A DNA stretch of 64,000 nt from positions 6,821,001 through 6,885,000 of the forward strand of contig OX359200.1 in the NCBI GenBank assembly GCA_947172415.1. Reading direction: 5' to 3'. The notes under the pieces are model-generated. The model ran no database searches. It saw nothing but the letters and a program-made list of their open reading frames with translations, and had not been told where the DNA came from. This stretch comes from Chondrosia reniformis (taxonomy: Eukaryota; Porifera; Demospongiae; Chondrillida; Chondrillidae). Position numbers and translations under genes: made by a program. Shown here piece after piece: positions 9,240 to 20,500 of this stretch. The stretch's first letter is position 1. Every line of letters begins with the position of its first letter.

Positions 9240-9488
9240 GAGCCAAGGATTCACAGAAGATCAAGATAAAGAAAAAGACAAAGACTCCCAGGATCACTGA
9301 TGAAGGGTGGAATTCCCAGAAACGGCTGTCTGACCCAGTGGAGAAGAAGATGAAAGAAGGGAAAAGAAGGAAGAAAAGACTACTGTATCTTTATCTAAAG
9401 CTCTCTTTAGGTTTAGTTCCCCTATAGGCTCTTTTTACAGAATAGGCATATAGCATGTAGGAAAATGGTATCTTAGATTTTTCATGAA
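9240..9488 (+). repeat. Naiad tail unit, reference copy
   Basis: About 250 bp beginning near CCAAGGATTCAC and ending near the TACATGCTAC-like motif (here AGCATGTAGGAAAATGG) and TTAGATTTTTCAT. Recognisable copies in this window: 14845-14966, 15900-16122, 16528-16652, 20551-20756 and 51560-51685. Shared blocks are GATCACTGATGAAGG, CTGACCCAGTGGAGAAG, AAAGCTCTC, AGGTTTAGTTCCCCTATAGG and CATGTAGGAAAATGG. Confidence 0.7.
9297..9323 (+). ncRNA. Hammerhead-ribozyme-like core in the Naiad tail
   Basis: CTGATGA (9297-9303), a short hairpin with GGG (9305-9307) pairing CCC (9315-9317), then GAAA (9319-9322) followed by C and, six bases on, GTC. This is the order of the conserved hammerhead core: CUGANGA, stem II, GAAA. 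Against an active ribozyme, the base pair that should close stem II next to the core is an A opposite A, and I cannot confirm stems I and III by eye. The copy at 15900-16122 keeps the same core. Treat as a motif, not a proven ribozyme. Confidence 0.35.
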
Positions 9489-9791
9489 CAATCAAAAAAG
9501 GAAAAAAGAACAAAAATGATATGTACAACAATGTACTATTATTCAAAGGGTCTGCATTTTGATATAGCATGTAGCAATTGGTGCAAGGCATCATGCAAAC
9601 TTAATAAACATGCACAGTCAGATTAGTTTTGTATATAGTATATTGTTATCTCAGCTGATACAACACTTGTGGTTTGAGAACATACAACCTCTAAATGGTC
9701 ACTACAATCAGTTTTTGGTTAGTGAAAGTAAAAGAAGTTAACTATACATAGGGGACCACAATGTCACCATCTCTATGTGGAGGTCTCTGAT
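9489..9791. other. Intergenic: 3' flanks of the Naiad element and NUTF2
   Basis: No coding exon or named repeat seen. The minus-strand frame of 67 codons at 9391-9594 has low-complexity composition and overlaps the Naiad tail, so I do not treat it as a gene. Confidence 0.6.
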
Positions 9792-10488
9792 TCAGCTGTT
9801 GTGAAGCAGCAATCGAAAGACATCTGACAGCACAAAGAGTGATTCTCCAATCTGCTTTAAGTAAAAGGTTTGAGTGAAGTTGTGTACAGGATCATCGTCA
9901 GTCTAAGGGAAATGAAAGTCTTGTGTGATATACAGCAAATCCAAACAAGACTTATCTAAGATTTTCAACCAGATTTAAAATGCTGTAGCAATATAAGGAT
10001 AGGCACCATGCCTACCTTGAGTCTCCCACAAACAACTATTAATACTCCATTATCTACTGTGAGCTGTGCGTCTAGTGTAGAGATATCGTGAACAACCTTT
10101 TGAAATGGCAGCGACTACGCAAGAACAATAATAAAAGTATATATATAATAATATTTGAATTATATTTTTCTGGAAATATTTTTTCAGCAACTTGAAAAAG
10201 AAGGATTTATAAGCAGAAAGAATATAATCCTTTTCAAATTTTGCTCACTACAAGTTTAGCACCAATAGCATCTTGTCCAGTAAAGGTCTGTCCTTCAAAA
10301 GACAACTTTGACTCTGGTCTCTACAATTTTCATAAAAAGGCGACTAACACAAACAGTAATGCAATGATTCATACTAATCAGTAACGACTTACATAAAGGA
10401 CAGCGAGACCTTGTCGATTTGTGTCGAATTGATTGTAATAAGATTTTGCAAAAGTACTAGCAATTTCAAAGATCTGAGGGTCAGCCAT
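9792..10488 (-). CDS. NUTF2: NUTF2 (NTF2) homologue, Ran-GDP nuclear import factor
   Basis: Four minus-strand exons in closed phase, all split between codons: 10488-10393, 10320-10252, 10114-10016, 9902-9792; 124 residues (human 127). Diagnostic stretches: start MADPQIFEIASTFAKSYYNQ; WEG-like SFEGQTFTGQDAIGAKL; SLPFQKVVHDISTLDAQL; VCGRLK; and the C-terminus FRLLLHNS. NTF2 is a homodimeric cone-shaped protein that carries Ran-GDP from cytoplasm into the nucleus through FxFG nucleoporins. All family landmarks are present, including the acidic DDDP segment before the last two strands. The start codon is about 200 bp from LSM14 on the other strand, so the two probably share a promoter. Confidence 0.96.
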
Positions 10489-10690
10489 CTCTCTCTGGAC
10501 CCAGGCAGAACCACCTCACAAAATGGCGTAGTAATTTATCGTTATGCCAGCTTTGCATAGTAACAACAAAATGGCCGATACTCGGCAGTAGAAGTGGATT
10601 TGCATCGCCCTGATCTCGAGCTAAAAGCGTTATTTTGTCGTCTAGGAGTCACGTTGGACAAAGAAAAAGAATTTTATTTTCGAGGAAAAG
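10489..10690. promoter_or_regulatory. Bidirectional promoter region NUTF2/LSM14
   Basis: The 202 bp between the start codons of NUTF2 (minus) and LSM14 (plus) must hold both 5' UTRs and promoters. No TATA box is obvious; the region contains several CpGs and ATGGC-type start-proximal motifs, typical of housekeeping gene pairs. Confidence 0.5.
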
Positions 10691-13600
10691 ATGGCAAACA
10701 CAGCACCGTACATCGGAAGTCGCATTAGCTTAATTTCAAAAGCTGAAATTAGATACGAAGGGACCCTCTACGGCATTGATCCAACAGAATCTACAGTGAC
10801 ATTGGCAAGAGGTAAACTGCTCTTGTGTTAATCCTTTCGCATCGGGAGTCCCGTGTGTTACAGATTCGCAATTATTGTATGTACTAACGAGCAACACGCG
10901 GAGATTCACCTATTAGCATGGATTTTATTCAAAGTTTTTAATTGACTATATAGTTCAGTTGTGTTATTCTATAATTGTTTGATTTTCCATCCAAATAGAC
11001 TACAAATGTAGTGTTCATGGAGATAACCCGCTCCTTCTAGGTTTTACGTTACATGCGTTTTGTGATACTGCGTTAGATGTTAGATAAACTGTACGTATAT
11101 CGTTCTACTTGCTGATGCTTAAGATGCAAAATATTTACCAAACTACAATAATATACGTATCTCAAGTGGAACCAATCTCCTAGTGTCAATGTAGATAGTG
11201 TTTGTTGCTCTTTGTTTAGTGCATTCACATGGAACTGAAGACAGGCCGGCTGCCAAGTTTATACCAAAACAGCCGGTGGAGTACGAGTATATTGTATTTA
11301 AGGGCAGTGACATCAAAGACTTGACAGTTCATACTGACGATGTACTAGCCGCTGAAGTTGAAGTTCGGGAACCCATATCGGATCCTGCTATAGTCTCTGT
11401 GAGTGAAGATTTGGTAACTTTTATGCAACTATGGGCCTATTATACTTTTATTTTGGATACTGAAACAAACGTTCACTATTTACTACATCTTCCTTTTTAG
11501 AGTACTCCTATTTCTCAAGCGCAAAGGGGACCACCCCCTAATCACCCAGCCATGACCACGCCCATGTACCACCCACCCTCTCACTACCACCCACCTGCTC
11601 CGTTTGGTCAGTACCCACCAGGAATGCAATTCTATGGGCCTCCACGAGGAATGTACCCTGGCCATCCCATGATGAACTTAAGAGAAAGACCCCCTCTACT
11701 GCCACAATCTATTCAGCCTCTAGGGGAATTCCCCATGAGCCAGGCCCCTAGTCAACATGGTGCCAATGAGGGAGCACAGAATGACGAGGGGACTGTCCTC
11801 ACTATTCCACGGCCACAAGCACCAGTGATTGTAGGGAGCTCTGTGGACCAAGGTACACTTCAGGAGGAAACATCTTCTGAAGTTATACTTGCCAACGAGG
11901 GAGTGTTTACCGTTGCCAAGGAAACCCAAGAGGGACAGACTGACCAATCAGAGGGCATTCAACAAATCAGCAATGAAAGTAGCACTGCCACTCTAGGTAA
12001 GTCGTATGGATGTACTTAATTCATTGTATACGTACTTGTGAACTTTTCGATTATGTACTTTACTGCCTTGTCTAAACTAGTTAAATTTTAATTTTTAATT
12101 GGTGTTTACTTGATAGGAAAACTGATTAACACTATTGAGAAAGTGGAGCCTGCAGACCCTGTTCCAGTGACTGGGCAAGAGCAAATAGCCTCCTCTCATC
12201 CGCCCTCCAGTCACCAACCGCCCTCCAGTCACCAGCCGCCCTCCAGTCACCAGCTGCCCTCAAGTCACCAACCGCCCTCCAGTCACCAACCGCCCTCAAG
12301 TCACCAACCGCCCTCCAGTCACCAACTGCCCTCCAGCACAAATAAAGAGCAGTCGGCCAAGTTTGCAGAGAAGTCAAGTAAAAGTGATGAAAGGCAGCAA
12401 TCAAAAGGAGGAGGCTACAATGATAGAAGACATCAAAGAGATGGTGGTTATAATTCTGATGGTAGATATCAGTCAAGGGGTGGTTATAATTCTGATGGTA
12501 GATATCAGTCAAGGGGTGGTTATAATTCTGATGGTAGATATCAGTCAAGGGGTGGTTATAATTCTGATGGAAGATATCAGTCAAGGGGTGGTTATAATTC
12601 TGATGGAAGATATCAGTCAAGGGGTGGTTATAATTCTGATGGAAGATATCAGTCAAGGGGTGGTTATAATTCTGATGGAAGATATCAGTCAAGGGGTGGT
12701 TATAATTCTGATGGAAGGCAGCAATCAGGAGATGTCTTTAGAGGTGGCTACTACACTAATCAACAGTATCGGGAGAACTACAGAGGTGGCAGTTGGAGGG
12801 GGCAGTACCAGCAGAGTGGTGGACAGTGGTACCAAGGTAATGATACTGCATTGCCAAGTATACGTACATTAACTATAACATACAATTCCCAGACCTACGT
12901 ATGATTTAAGGTATGTAGACATACAATTATGGCATAGCCTACATATGTATATATGGAATAATGGATAAGATTATGATTCTTTGTCTTCTCTAATATGATT
13001 GTCCATATAATTCACTAACAGACAAACTTGTAACATTTTAAAGCTTTGATAGTGTGTCATTGTGTTAGTACTGAAATTAAAATTCTTTCTGGTTCCCCTG
13101 TGTGTTAGGTGCCTTTAGAGGGAGAAGGGGGAGAGGACAAGGGTTGAGTCATGCAGGGCAGGTTAAGGATAAAGGAAAATCTTTAACTTTTGAAGAAGAT
13201 TTTGATTTTGAATCTGCAAATGCCAAGTTTGATAAATTAGCTTTGGAAGAGCAATTTAAAGAGTCAGTTTCACTCAATGAGAAAGAAGTGAATGAGGAAT
13301 CTTTAGAAGAAGGGGAAATCCCAGAAAGTCCCTCACAGGGTGATGATAGCATGTCATCCTTTTTTGATAAAATTTCATGTGAAACGCACAATCCTGAGTC
13401 CAGAAGGTACGTATGTGTAAATTAGACGATAGAGATTTCCATCAGATATATCGTTCTGATTGCTCATCTTTTGTCTTTTGAGCATCTAAAGATGCAGTTC
13501 AGTTTTAGAGAGAGGTTGTCATATGTGTCAACCCTGAGGGTCTTCTTCCATGACTGGTGGTTGGAATGTTTCCTACCATTTCTTAGATTATGCATTGTTT

Positions 13601-13850
13601 TCCTCGTCATATTGTATGTAGTTATCAGAGAGACGAGGAAAAGTCCATAAATTTTGAAACATTTGGAACAAGTGGTGTCTCTAGGGGGAGGGGGAGGGGG
13701 AGGGGAAGGGGAAGGGGAAGACCCTATAGAGGACGAGGTAGAGGTGGCTACAGAGGACAAGGACATTATCAGCAGCGGGATTACCAGAGGGATCAGCAGC
13801 CAGGAAACCGTCAATCTCAGCCGGACAGCTCTGATCCATTAAATCAATGA
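10691..13850 (+). CDS. LSM14: LSM14 (RAP55/Trailer hitch) homologue, P-body mRNP protein with expanded RGG repeats
   Basis: Six exons, phases closed: 10691-10811, 11220-11398, 11501-11996, 12117-12836, 13109-13406, 13622-13850; 680 residues. N-terminal LSm14 domain ([39 protein letters not shown]), Pro/Tyr-rich linker, FDF box ([19 protein letters not shown]), FFDKISC (FFD box), TFG box ([10 protein letters not shown]) and an RG-rich C-terminus. LSM14 binds 4E-T/eIF4E and DDX6 and acts in mRNA storage and repression in P-bodies; the LSm fold binds partner proteins and the FDF/TFG boxes bind DDX6. Exon 4 has two in-frame tandem repeats: about eight PPSSHQ-type hexapeptides and eight 12-residue [12 protein letters not shown] units, making the protein longer than human LSM14A (463). 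The last exon has a GGGGGA run coding (RG)n. Confidence 0.96.
12191..12343 (+). repeat. Coding minisatellite, 18-bp unit (PPSSHQ) in LSM14
   Basis: About eight head-to-tail 18-base units in exon 4 of LSM14, coding PPSSHQ with occasional L for the first P. Frame is kept through the array, and variants are mostly third-position or C/T changes. It lies just upstream of the RGGYNS array. Confidence 0.9.
12441..12728 (+). repeat. Coding minisatellite, 36-bp unit ([12 protein letters not shown]) in LSM14
   Basis: Eight head-to-tail 36-base units in exon 4. Units are nearly identical; the first three carry GGTAGA and the later ones GGAAGA at one codon pair, so the array grew by recent block duplication. 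Each unit adds an RGG motif plus two tyrosines, a composition typical of RNA-binding, condensate-forming regions. Confidence 0.93.
13445..13560. repeat. Degenerate dispersed repeat in LSM14 intron 5
   Basis: CATCTTTTGTCTTTTGAGC and CATCTAAAGATGCAGTT resemble stretches at 16797-16880 and more weakly 31865-31955 (GGTTCATCTT, AACTGTGTC/AACTGCGCC). The right part, ending AACCCTGAGGGTCTTCTTCC, resembles on the minus strand the GAAGACC-hairpin core of the foldback elements. Confidence 0.35.
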
Positions 13851-14094
13851 CTTGTATAAATTATGTCACACTATATACTCTATACTTGTGTGCTCCAACC
13901 AACCAGACATTTTAATTTTAATAATTATATGTTGGATGGAAAGATATAAGGAATGATTAGGTGATTTGTGTTTAAATGTACATTCTTTAGATTACCTCTT
14001 GCTGTATAATACTTGAATGCTTTATTACATTCATTGGACGTAGAGCTGACAAACAACATGTAATATACAGTATACGCCCTTACACATTCCACAA
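13851..14094. other. Intergenic spacer LSM14 to pocket-protein gene
   Basis: LSM14 3' flank, AT-rich. A 60-codon minus-strand frame (13925-14107) crosses it but shows no family features. Nothing else seen. Confidence 0.6.
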
Positions 14095-14125
14095 TGACGT
14101 TGCTCACGTGATCATATTTGGCGGG
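14095..14125 (+). promoter_or_regulatory. CRE half-site, E-box and E2F site upstream of the pocket-protein gene
   Basis: TGACGT (14095-14100), CACGTG (14105-14110) and TTTGGCGGG (14117-14125) lie within 31 bp. TTTGGCGGG is a standard E2F site. Vertebrate RB1 and RBL1 promoters are known to carry E2F and ATF/CRE-like elements, so self-regulation through E2F is plausible. A 5' UTR intron follows at 14381-14492 (GTAAGT...TTGCAG), 22 bp before the start codon. Confidence 0.55.
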
Positions 14126-14513
14126 CTACCGTGAGAGAATTGCGGTACATTAGTAATCTAAGCCTTATTTGGTATATGGCTTTAGCGAGTTGTGCGAAAC
14201 TACTACTACTACTAAGATAAGAGAGTTGTATTGAAATTTATTTCTTTATCAAGATCTCAGAAGAAACTTTCTATCGCTCAGGTCTTCGGTCTATTGGAGC
14301 GCCTTGCCCAAACACATCTTTAAGTGTAAAAGCTGTAGTTGTTTATCGTCAGTGAATCAGCTGATACGCTTTGAAGTTCAGTAAGTATAATAGTGAACAT
14401 GTTTTTAGCTTTTAAGCTTCTTTGAAGTATTTAATGAATGGAAAAAGGGTCGACTTGTCTTTCAAACGTATTAAGTATGCTTTTTATTGCAGGAGTTTAG
14501 CTAAAGGTTAATA

Positions 14514-17500
14514 ATGAGTAATTTGGAGGCTACAACGACGAACGGGGCGGAGCGAATGGAGGATAACGGGTCGACCTCTTTGAAAGTGGAGCCAGCGCTC
14601 TTTGAGGAAATTTGTCAAGGTCTTAATCTGGATGAAGGCGCGAGGGACGGCGCTTGGACAAGCTTTGTCAAATACACTGACGAGTACTGTCTTGAGGTGT
14701 GTTAGCTACGCATATCAACGCGAACTCGACCTTTAGCAGAGAAGGCAAATTTATGATTACTTCAAGTATAAATGCTTAATGAAAGTAGACTTGATTAGCA
14801 TTTGACATAAGAGATTGTTGTCCAACATTTATGAATGCCTGTCCATATATAGGAGAAGAAGAGAAGTAGAAAGAGAGTTTTGTATCCTCACCCAAAGCTT
14901 TCACTAGGTTTAGGTTTTTATTGTAGATGTAGCATGTAAGAAAATAGTGTGTTAGATTATTCATATACTATATATACTTTATGCCCTATGTGTGTATTTA
15001 GGGGGAGCCCCTACACTGGCTGGCTTGTGCACTGTATACGGCTTGTCAGAGGTCTCAGGTAGAGACTGTCAGCGGAGGCAACACTCAAGGAAGCAATGTA
15101 TCTCTCACCCGGATCCTCAGGGAGTGCAGTAGAACTAGTACATTAAGGTACCTATTGTGTTATACTGGTACATTACTGTATATCGTTATTGAAATAAATA
15201 TTGGAAATACTTTTTAAAATGAAAATTAATTGAGTCTCACTTGTTTGTAAACAAACATCACATAGTTTAAAGTCTTGATTTTGGCTAGTAAGACTTTAAA
15301 GAAGAATACATATGTCAGTTTGTACATTTATAGATCATTTTATTGTTTTTTTAAAGATTATATAATGGGTCTAGTAATTTTATTGTTGCATTCATGTACA
15401 TGACAAGTCAGCAGTTTATAATCCAATTTGCCGTCACCTTTGCCCCTATAAATGTGTATCCATGAAGTGTGCTATTCAGAGGTCAAGAGGTCCTGACCTG
15501 TATTATTGTGCAATTGACCATGTCATAGTCCATAAAAAAGGCAATCATGAACTGCGTGCAGTATCAGAAACACACAAGCTGAAACTAGGAGTTAATTGCG
15601 CTGAGCTGTACAAAGGCTGTGATGATAAGCAAATAATCGCTGGAAGGTATTATACTAGGCCAGCCAAGTTAACCATAAGTTTAACTGGTATCAGTCTTTA
15701 CAATTAGAGTACAATCCATGTCAGGGTTTCTTATAGAGGGGAACCCCCTCCTTGTAGAAAAAGTCAAATTGCTGATTTTAAATATTGAATTTCCGCCTCA
15801 ATATTTTCCTTTAGTGTATATATTGCCCTTCCTTTGACAGTTTTAGAATAGATGGCACATTTCAGATAGGAACAGTAATTGGTTAACATACGTAACATAT
15901 GAATAATCTAACACACCATTTCTTACATGCTACATCTACTTTAGAGTAAAGGCCTATAGGGAACTAAACCTAGTGAGAGCTTTGGTTGAGGATACAAGAG
16001 TTTTCTCCTTCTACTTCTCTTCTTTCTCCACTGGGTCAGACAGCTGTTTCTGGGAATTCCATCCTTCATCAGTGATCCTGGGAATGTTTGTATTCTTCTT
16101 GAGTCTTTAGTGAGTCCTTGGTGCAACCTTCAGATGCCAATGGAATGGTCTTTGTTGATGGTCAACTCAGGCCTGTTACCTGGCGTGAGGAATGTGAACC
16201 AATCTACTAATTTATATAAACTCCAGCTTCCCCCACTATTATTCATGACTGGAGTGGATGCCAGACTCTGCCAGCCCAGGACTGTTACCATGCCAACAAG
16301 CCTGTTGCTTCCTTTTAAAGAGAGTCATAACATGTTCATTAGCCTGTCTATATTCAGTCTTGGGTCACATGAGTTGTTGCAGCCCTTGCAATGTTTGGTT
16401 CTTGTTTGTGTAGTGAGTTGTCAGTGTGGTCTAATTGAGTTAATGGCAGTTGGCTCTGCTTTGCCAAACATAGATTAGCCTTACCTGACTCTGTAATTAT
16501 TCATCTTTATTATGCTCTATCCGTACATTTTTCTTACATGCTACATCTACTTTAGAATAAAGGCCTATAGGAAACTAAACCTAGTGAGAGCTTTGGATGA
16601 GAATACAAGAGTTTTCTACTTCTCTTCTTTCTCCACTGGGCCAGACAGACGTACATACATATGATCAACTCACTCTTATTCTTTTTCTGTTTTTCCTTCC
16701 TTCACATTATTTCCATGTACTCCTTAACTTTTGACAGTTGACCATACCATACAAGTATAGGAACCGAATGGGACGGGATGTACGTATTAGATGATAAGGG
16801 TTTCTTCTAACTGCGCCAGACTTATCTTTGAATTGGTTCATCTTGAGTCTTATGAGCGTCTAGAGATGCAGTTGGTTTATCTTCTTCTTCACCAATTCAA
16901 AGAGGTGTATGTGTATGTTCTACTACCAACAAATTATGTATGTAGTTAAATAATGAAGTGATAGGGTTTATTTGTTGTGATCATGATGAGATATAGAGAT
17001 TATTGAGCAACAGCAACCTTTGATCTTTGGAATAGTCTATTCTATTCCGTAGTTAAATAATTACAGGGGGTTCCAGGTTATTTTACTTCACTACCAATAC
17101 TTAACTCCCTTGCTCTGTTGCTATGGTAATTCCCCCTCCCTCTATTGCTATGGTAATTCCCCCTCCCCTCTGTTTACAGTTTGATCAAGTTTTTTGCTTT
17201 CATCAAGAGCTGGGCGGATCTGACCAATCTGGACCCCGCCTTCCGCTCCAAGATTGAGGAAGTAGAGAGGACTTACGAGGTCTCGTCAGTAATCTTTAAC
17301 AAGTACACAAAAGAGTTCTGTGACGTTTTCAATGAACCAGACCGACCCTTGCAATCCCCCTCGAGGAGACAGAGAAAGGCAATCAGGTGAAATGAACTTT
17401 GATCTACTTTTTTAATTGATCATTTTTATGTGATAGATTTGTCCTTTAAGTCATGAGATGGTAATGAGTCTTCTAATATTACACATTACACTGTCATTGG

Positions 17501-20500
17501 TATGTGTATAAAAGGACTATTAGTGCGGAGGCACTTATAGTGTTTACGTATCTCATGTCAAAACACAAACATCTGATTCAATTAGCGTCCTATAGAAGTG
17601 GATTGTTTGTTTGTCCAAATAGAGGGTCAAACCAATGTTTCTGTACAAGCATATTGATCTGGTTCTTCCATTTGAGTGCATATTTAAAATATGGTCAGCT
17701 AACCCAAGCTTAAAGAGACCCATTCCCATTTGACTGAGACCCATTCCCATTTGACCTGGCCTCTCTAAGGACAGAAATGCAATTAAAACTAGAAAACTCT
17801 GCCTAATATGCATCTCAACTATGTATTTTATTTTTATATATTCATTATATATGTATCACATAGGTACATATATACGTACATACCTGGATGGTGGGTATGA
17901 ACATGTATATATGTGACACAGTGTACGTATGTGTGTGTGTGCTAGTGCTTGTGTCACTGTCTCTTAACTTCTCTCTTAACAGGAACAAACCGCTGACTCC
18001 TTCTGATTATTTTAGTTTTGGATGGATTTTGTACATTTATATAAAAGGTACTGCGAGTTGTCTGGTTCATTCTCTCTGTTTACACCAAATGCTGAATTTA
18101 TAGATTAACATTGGACTTGCTTACCAATGAAACGTCTACATATACCACGTACGTATTGATGTATTAACAATAGTAGCTGAATTTATAGATTAACAGTACG
18201 TATGAGGACATTAGGAATGCACCGAAAGTATGTTAACATAACTGAAAATGTAACTTTACATTAACCATTACATTACCAGAATTGTTGACACCAAATAAGG
18301 TAATAAATGTTATATTTCCAGTAGGAATAGTACTTTGGCCCCAGCCATAATAAGACTGTCACATGACAGGCTTGTTGTATTGTGCAATCAACTCCATAAT
18401 TATTTGTAATAGTTAAGTGCTTCATATAAACAATACTTGCTATCCCATAATGTTTTCCTTCTTTGCAGCCCAATTTCCACAGATTAGTGATGATCTAGTT
18501 AACTCTCACCATCTCCTCCTCTGCTGCATCGACACACTGTACAACATTGTTTTGCTTAGCGGAAGAAACGAGCTGTTCAATTTCACATCATTGGCAAATG
18601 GTAGGTGCATCAAGCAAGGATCATACTCTGCAGAACCCTACATTGTTGAGAGATGATGAATGCGTCTTTATGTTCAATGGAGGTCACATCTTGATTGTGT
18701 TTAATCCTGTAGTTCTTCCCGAAGACTTTAGCAGTGATGTCAGTTCAGCTCCTCCAACTAGAACACAATGCATACTCAATGAACTCTGCAAGAGACACTC
18801 AGGTCTGTACTGCACCTACCCACCCACATCACATGACAGTCATGTGATCTCACTATATTACATTTGCTGGACTCACCCAGGTCATGTGATAGTTAAAGTA
18901 CATACAGGTACTGTATGACCTTTCAGCTATCTTATGATAGCATATACGATCTTTCTGGAAACCACATCTAACCTATTGTACGTATATTTGTGAGTGGGGT
19001 GGGGAGGGTCTTGTAGCTACCCACCCCTCCTGGGTAGGGTGGGGAAGATCTGGTGATTAATGTGTGTTGATGTGTGTATTTAGGAATTGAAAAGGAGTGC
19101 CGAGCACTACTCAAATTCAACTGGTATCCAAAAATGAAGGAGTTATTTGAGAAGAGAGTGTTGGCGTATGACAGTTCAGAATTGACTGACTTTGATGACC
19201 AAGTCGCGGCCTATTTGAACAAATTATCCTCTGTACATCACTTTCAAAGAAATCTGTAAGCAGACTAACACTCGTAGCCAAATTGCATGAAAGAATTAGG
19301 CACCATTTTACCAGACCTACACACACTATGTACTAACATATGTCTGGCAATAGAGTAAATGTACATATAGAATGGGAGCCTTGGAAGAGAATACAGTCAA
19401 GGTGTCATCCAGAATTTTTTGTAAGGGGGGGGGGGCAAAATTTGACTTTTAAAATTTTTGCAGGGGTGGTGTCATACCTTGATAAAATAGTTACATAAAT
19501 GGCAACCTAAATCCAAGGGGGGAGGGGGGGCTAATCCAACTCGACACCCTGGAATGAAACCCTGACAGTATTTTTCTTTTTTTGACATAAGCTCGTACGT
19601 ATTCCTATACTTTGTGACATTCTTCGATTATCTTGTGTTACTGCTCTTGTGTAGTAAGAATGTGTCTCGTGAATATGAGCTCTTTATGCTTCAAGAAGGA
19701 GAGTTTGATGAGAGAATGTTCCTCAGTGAGACGGCAGAAACGGAACTGGGAACACCCACAAAGTCACTAAGGTGCAGCTCATAATAATACCATTGCCTTA
19801 TTAGGAAGGTAGCACACGTGATATAATCAATAGTAGCTAATCTCACTAATTTCTTTAATTAATTTTATATCATCGAGGGGTTGCCTTAATTTAGGATATG
19901 TACATACGTACATACCTGTGAAGTTATAAGGGTACTTATTGCATTCATCAGGAATTGGTTACAATTGGAGCATCAGTAACTTTATTGCTAAAGAAGATCT
20001 ATGGGTCGAAACGTCCTAATTTGATTCATAATAAGTGTTGCTGATGCTCAAATTGTAACCAATTCATGTAACCAGTACATACGTACATACGTATCTGTAT
20101 ATACGAACTGGTGCTGTATGATGGTGGTATGAAAAAGGTATTGGTGTACATATGTACAAGGCAACTAGAATTGGGTTTCACTATTTTCAATATCTAAGAG
20201 CACTCAGATTAAATACCCTATAGCCGGTTTGTATGATATTAGAAGCACTTCCTAACGCCCCTCCCCCTCCCCTCTCATCTGTTGTCAAGGTTATGACCCT
20301 GATGTATGTCTTGTCTATTAATAGTATTGTTTCCATGGTAACCATAGGGAGGCTTGGGGTATTTCAGGGGCCACTACTCCATTGGGATCTAAAACACCTC
20401 TGACCAACCGTCATCACATGGAGGCAAGAAGCGATTTGTGAGTAACCTTATGTCATTGTATATAATCAGCCTCCTATGATTACCATATATGTACCTATCA

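Larger units (their letters stand above)
6085..9488 (+). mobile_element. Naiad-type Penelope-like retroelement (PLE)
   Basis: A retroelement whose single long open frame (6114-9035) has the permuted order that defines the Naiad/Chlamys clade: GIY-YIG endonuclease first, then a CxC linker, then a Penelope/telomerase-type reverse transcriptase. It lies directly behind COA4 in the same orientation. The 3' region (9036-9488) includes an E2F-type palindrome and TATA box (9193-9220), a hammerhead-like core (9297-9323), and a tail family of which shorter copies occur elsewhere in the window. The 5' boundary cannot be set exactly; I see no matching copy of the tail upstream of the frame, so a complete pair of pseudo-LTRs is not evident. 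Target-site duplications were not found by eye. Confidence 0.85.
15148..17179. other. Intron 2 of the pocket-protein gene, the gene's largest; repeat-rich
   Basis: This 2.0-kb intron holds two Naiad-tail copies (15900-16122 and 16528-16652, both minus), a dispersed repeat at about 16797-16920, and two nearby copies of TTGCTATGGTAATTCCCCCTC (about 17120-17165). The sequence between the two tail copies has a 122-codon plus-strand frame (16110-16478) with no recognisable family. Confidence 0.6.

Noticed and set aside
12132-12692. 186-codon minus-strand frame of repeated [12 protein letters not shown]-like units
   Set aside because: Antisense shadow of the two coding repeats of LSM14; the plus strand shows splice-consistent domain structure.
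16110-16478. 122-codon plus-strand frame between two Naiad-tail copies
   Set aside because: No domain, composition like the surrounding intron, and no supporting splice sites in phase with the pocket-protein exons.
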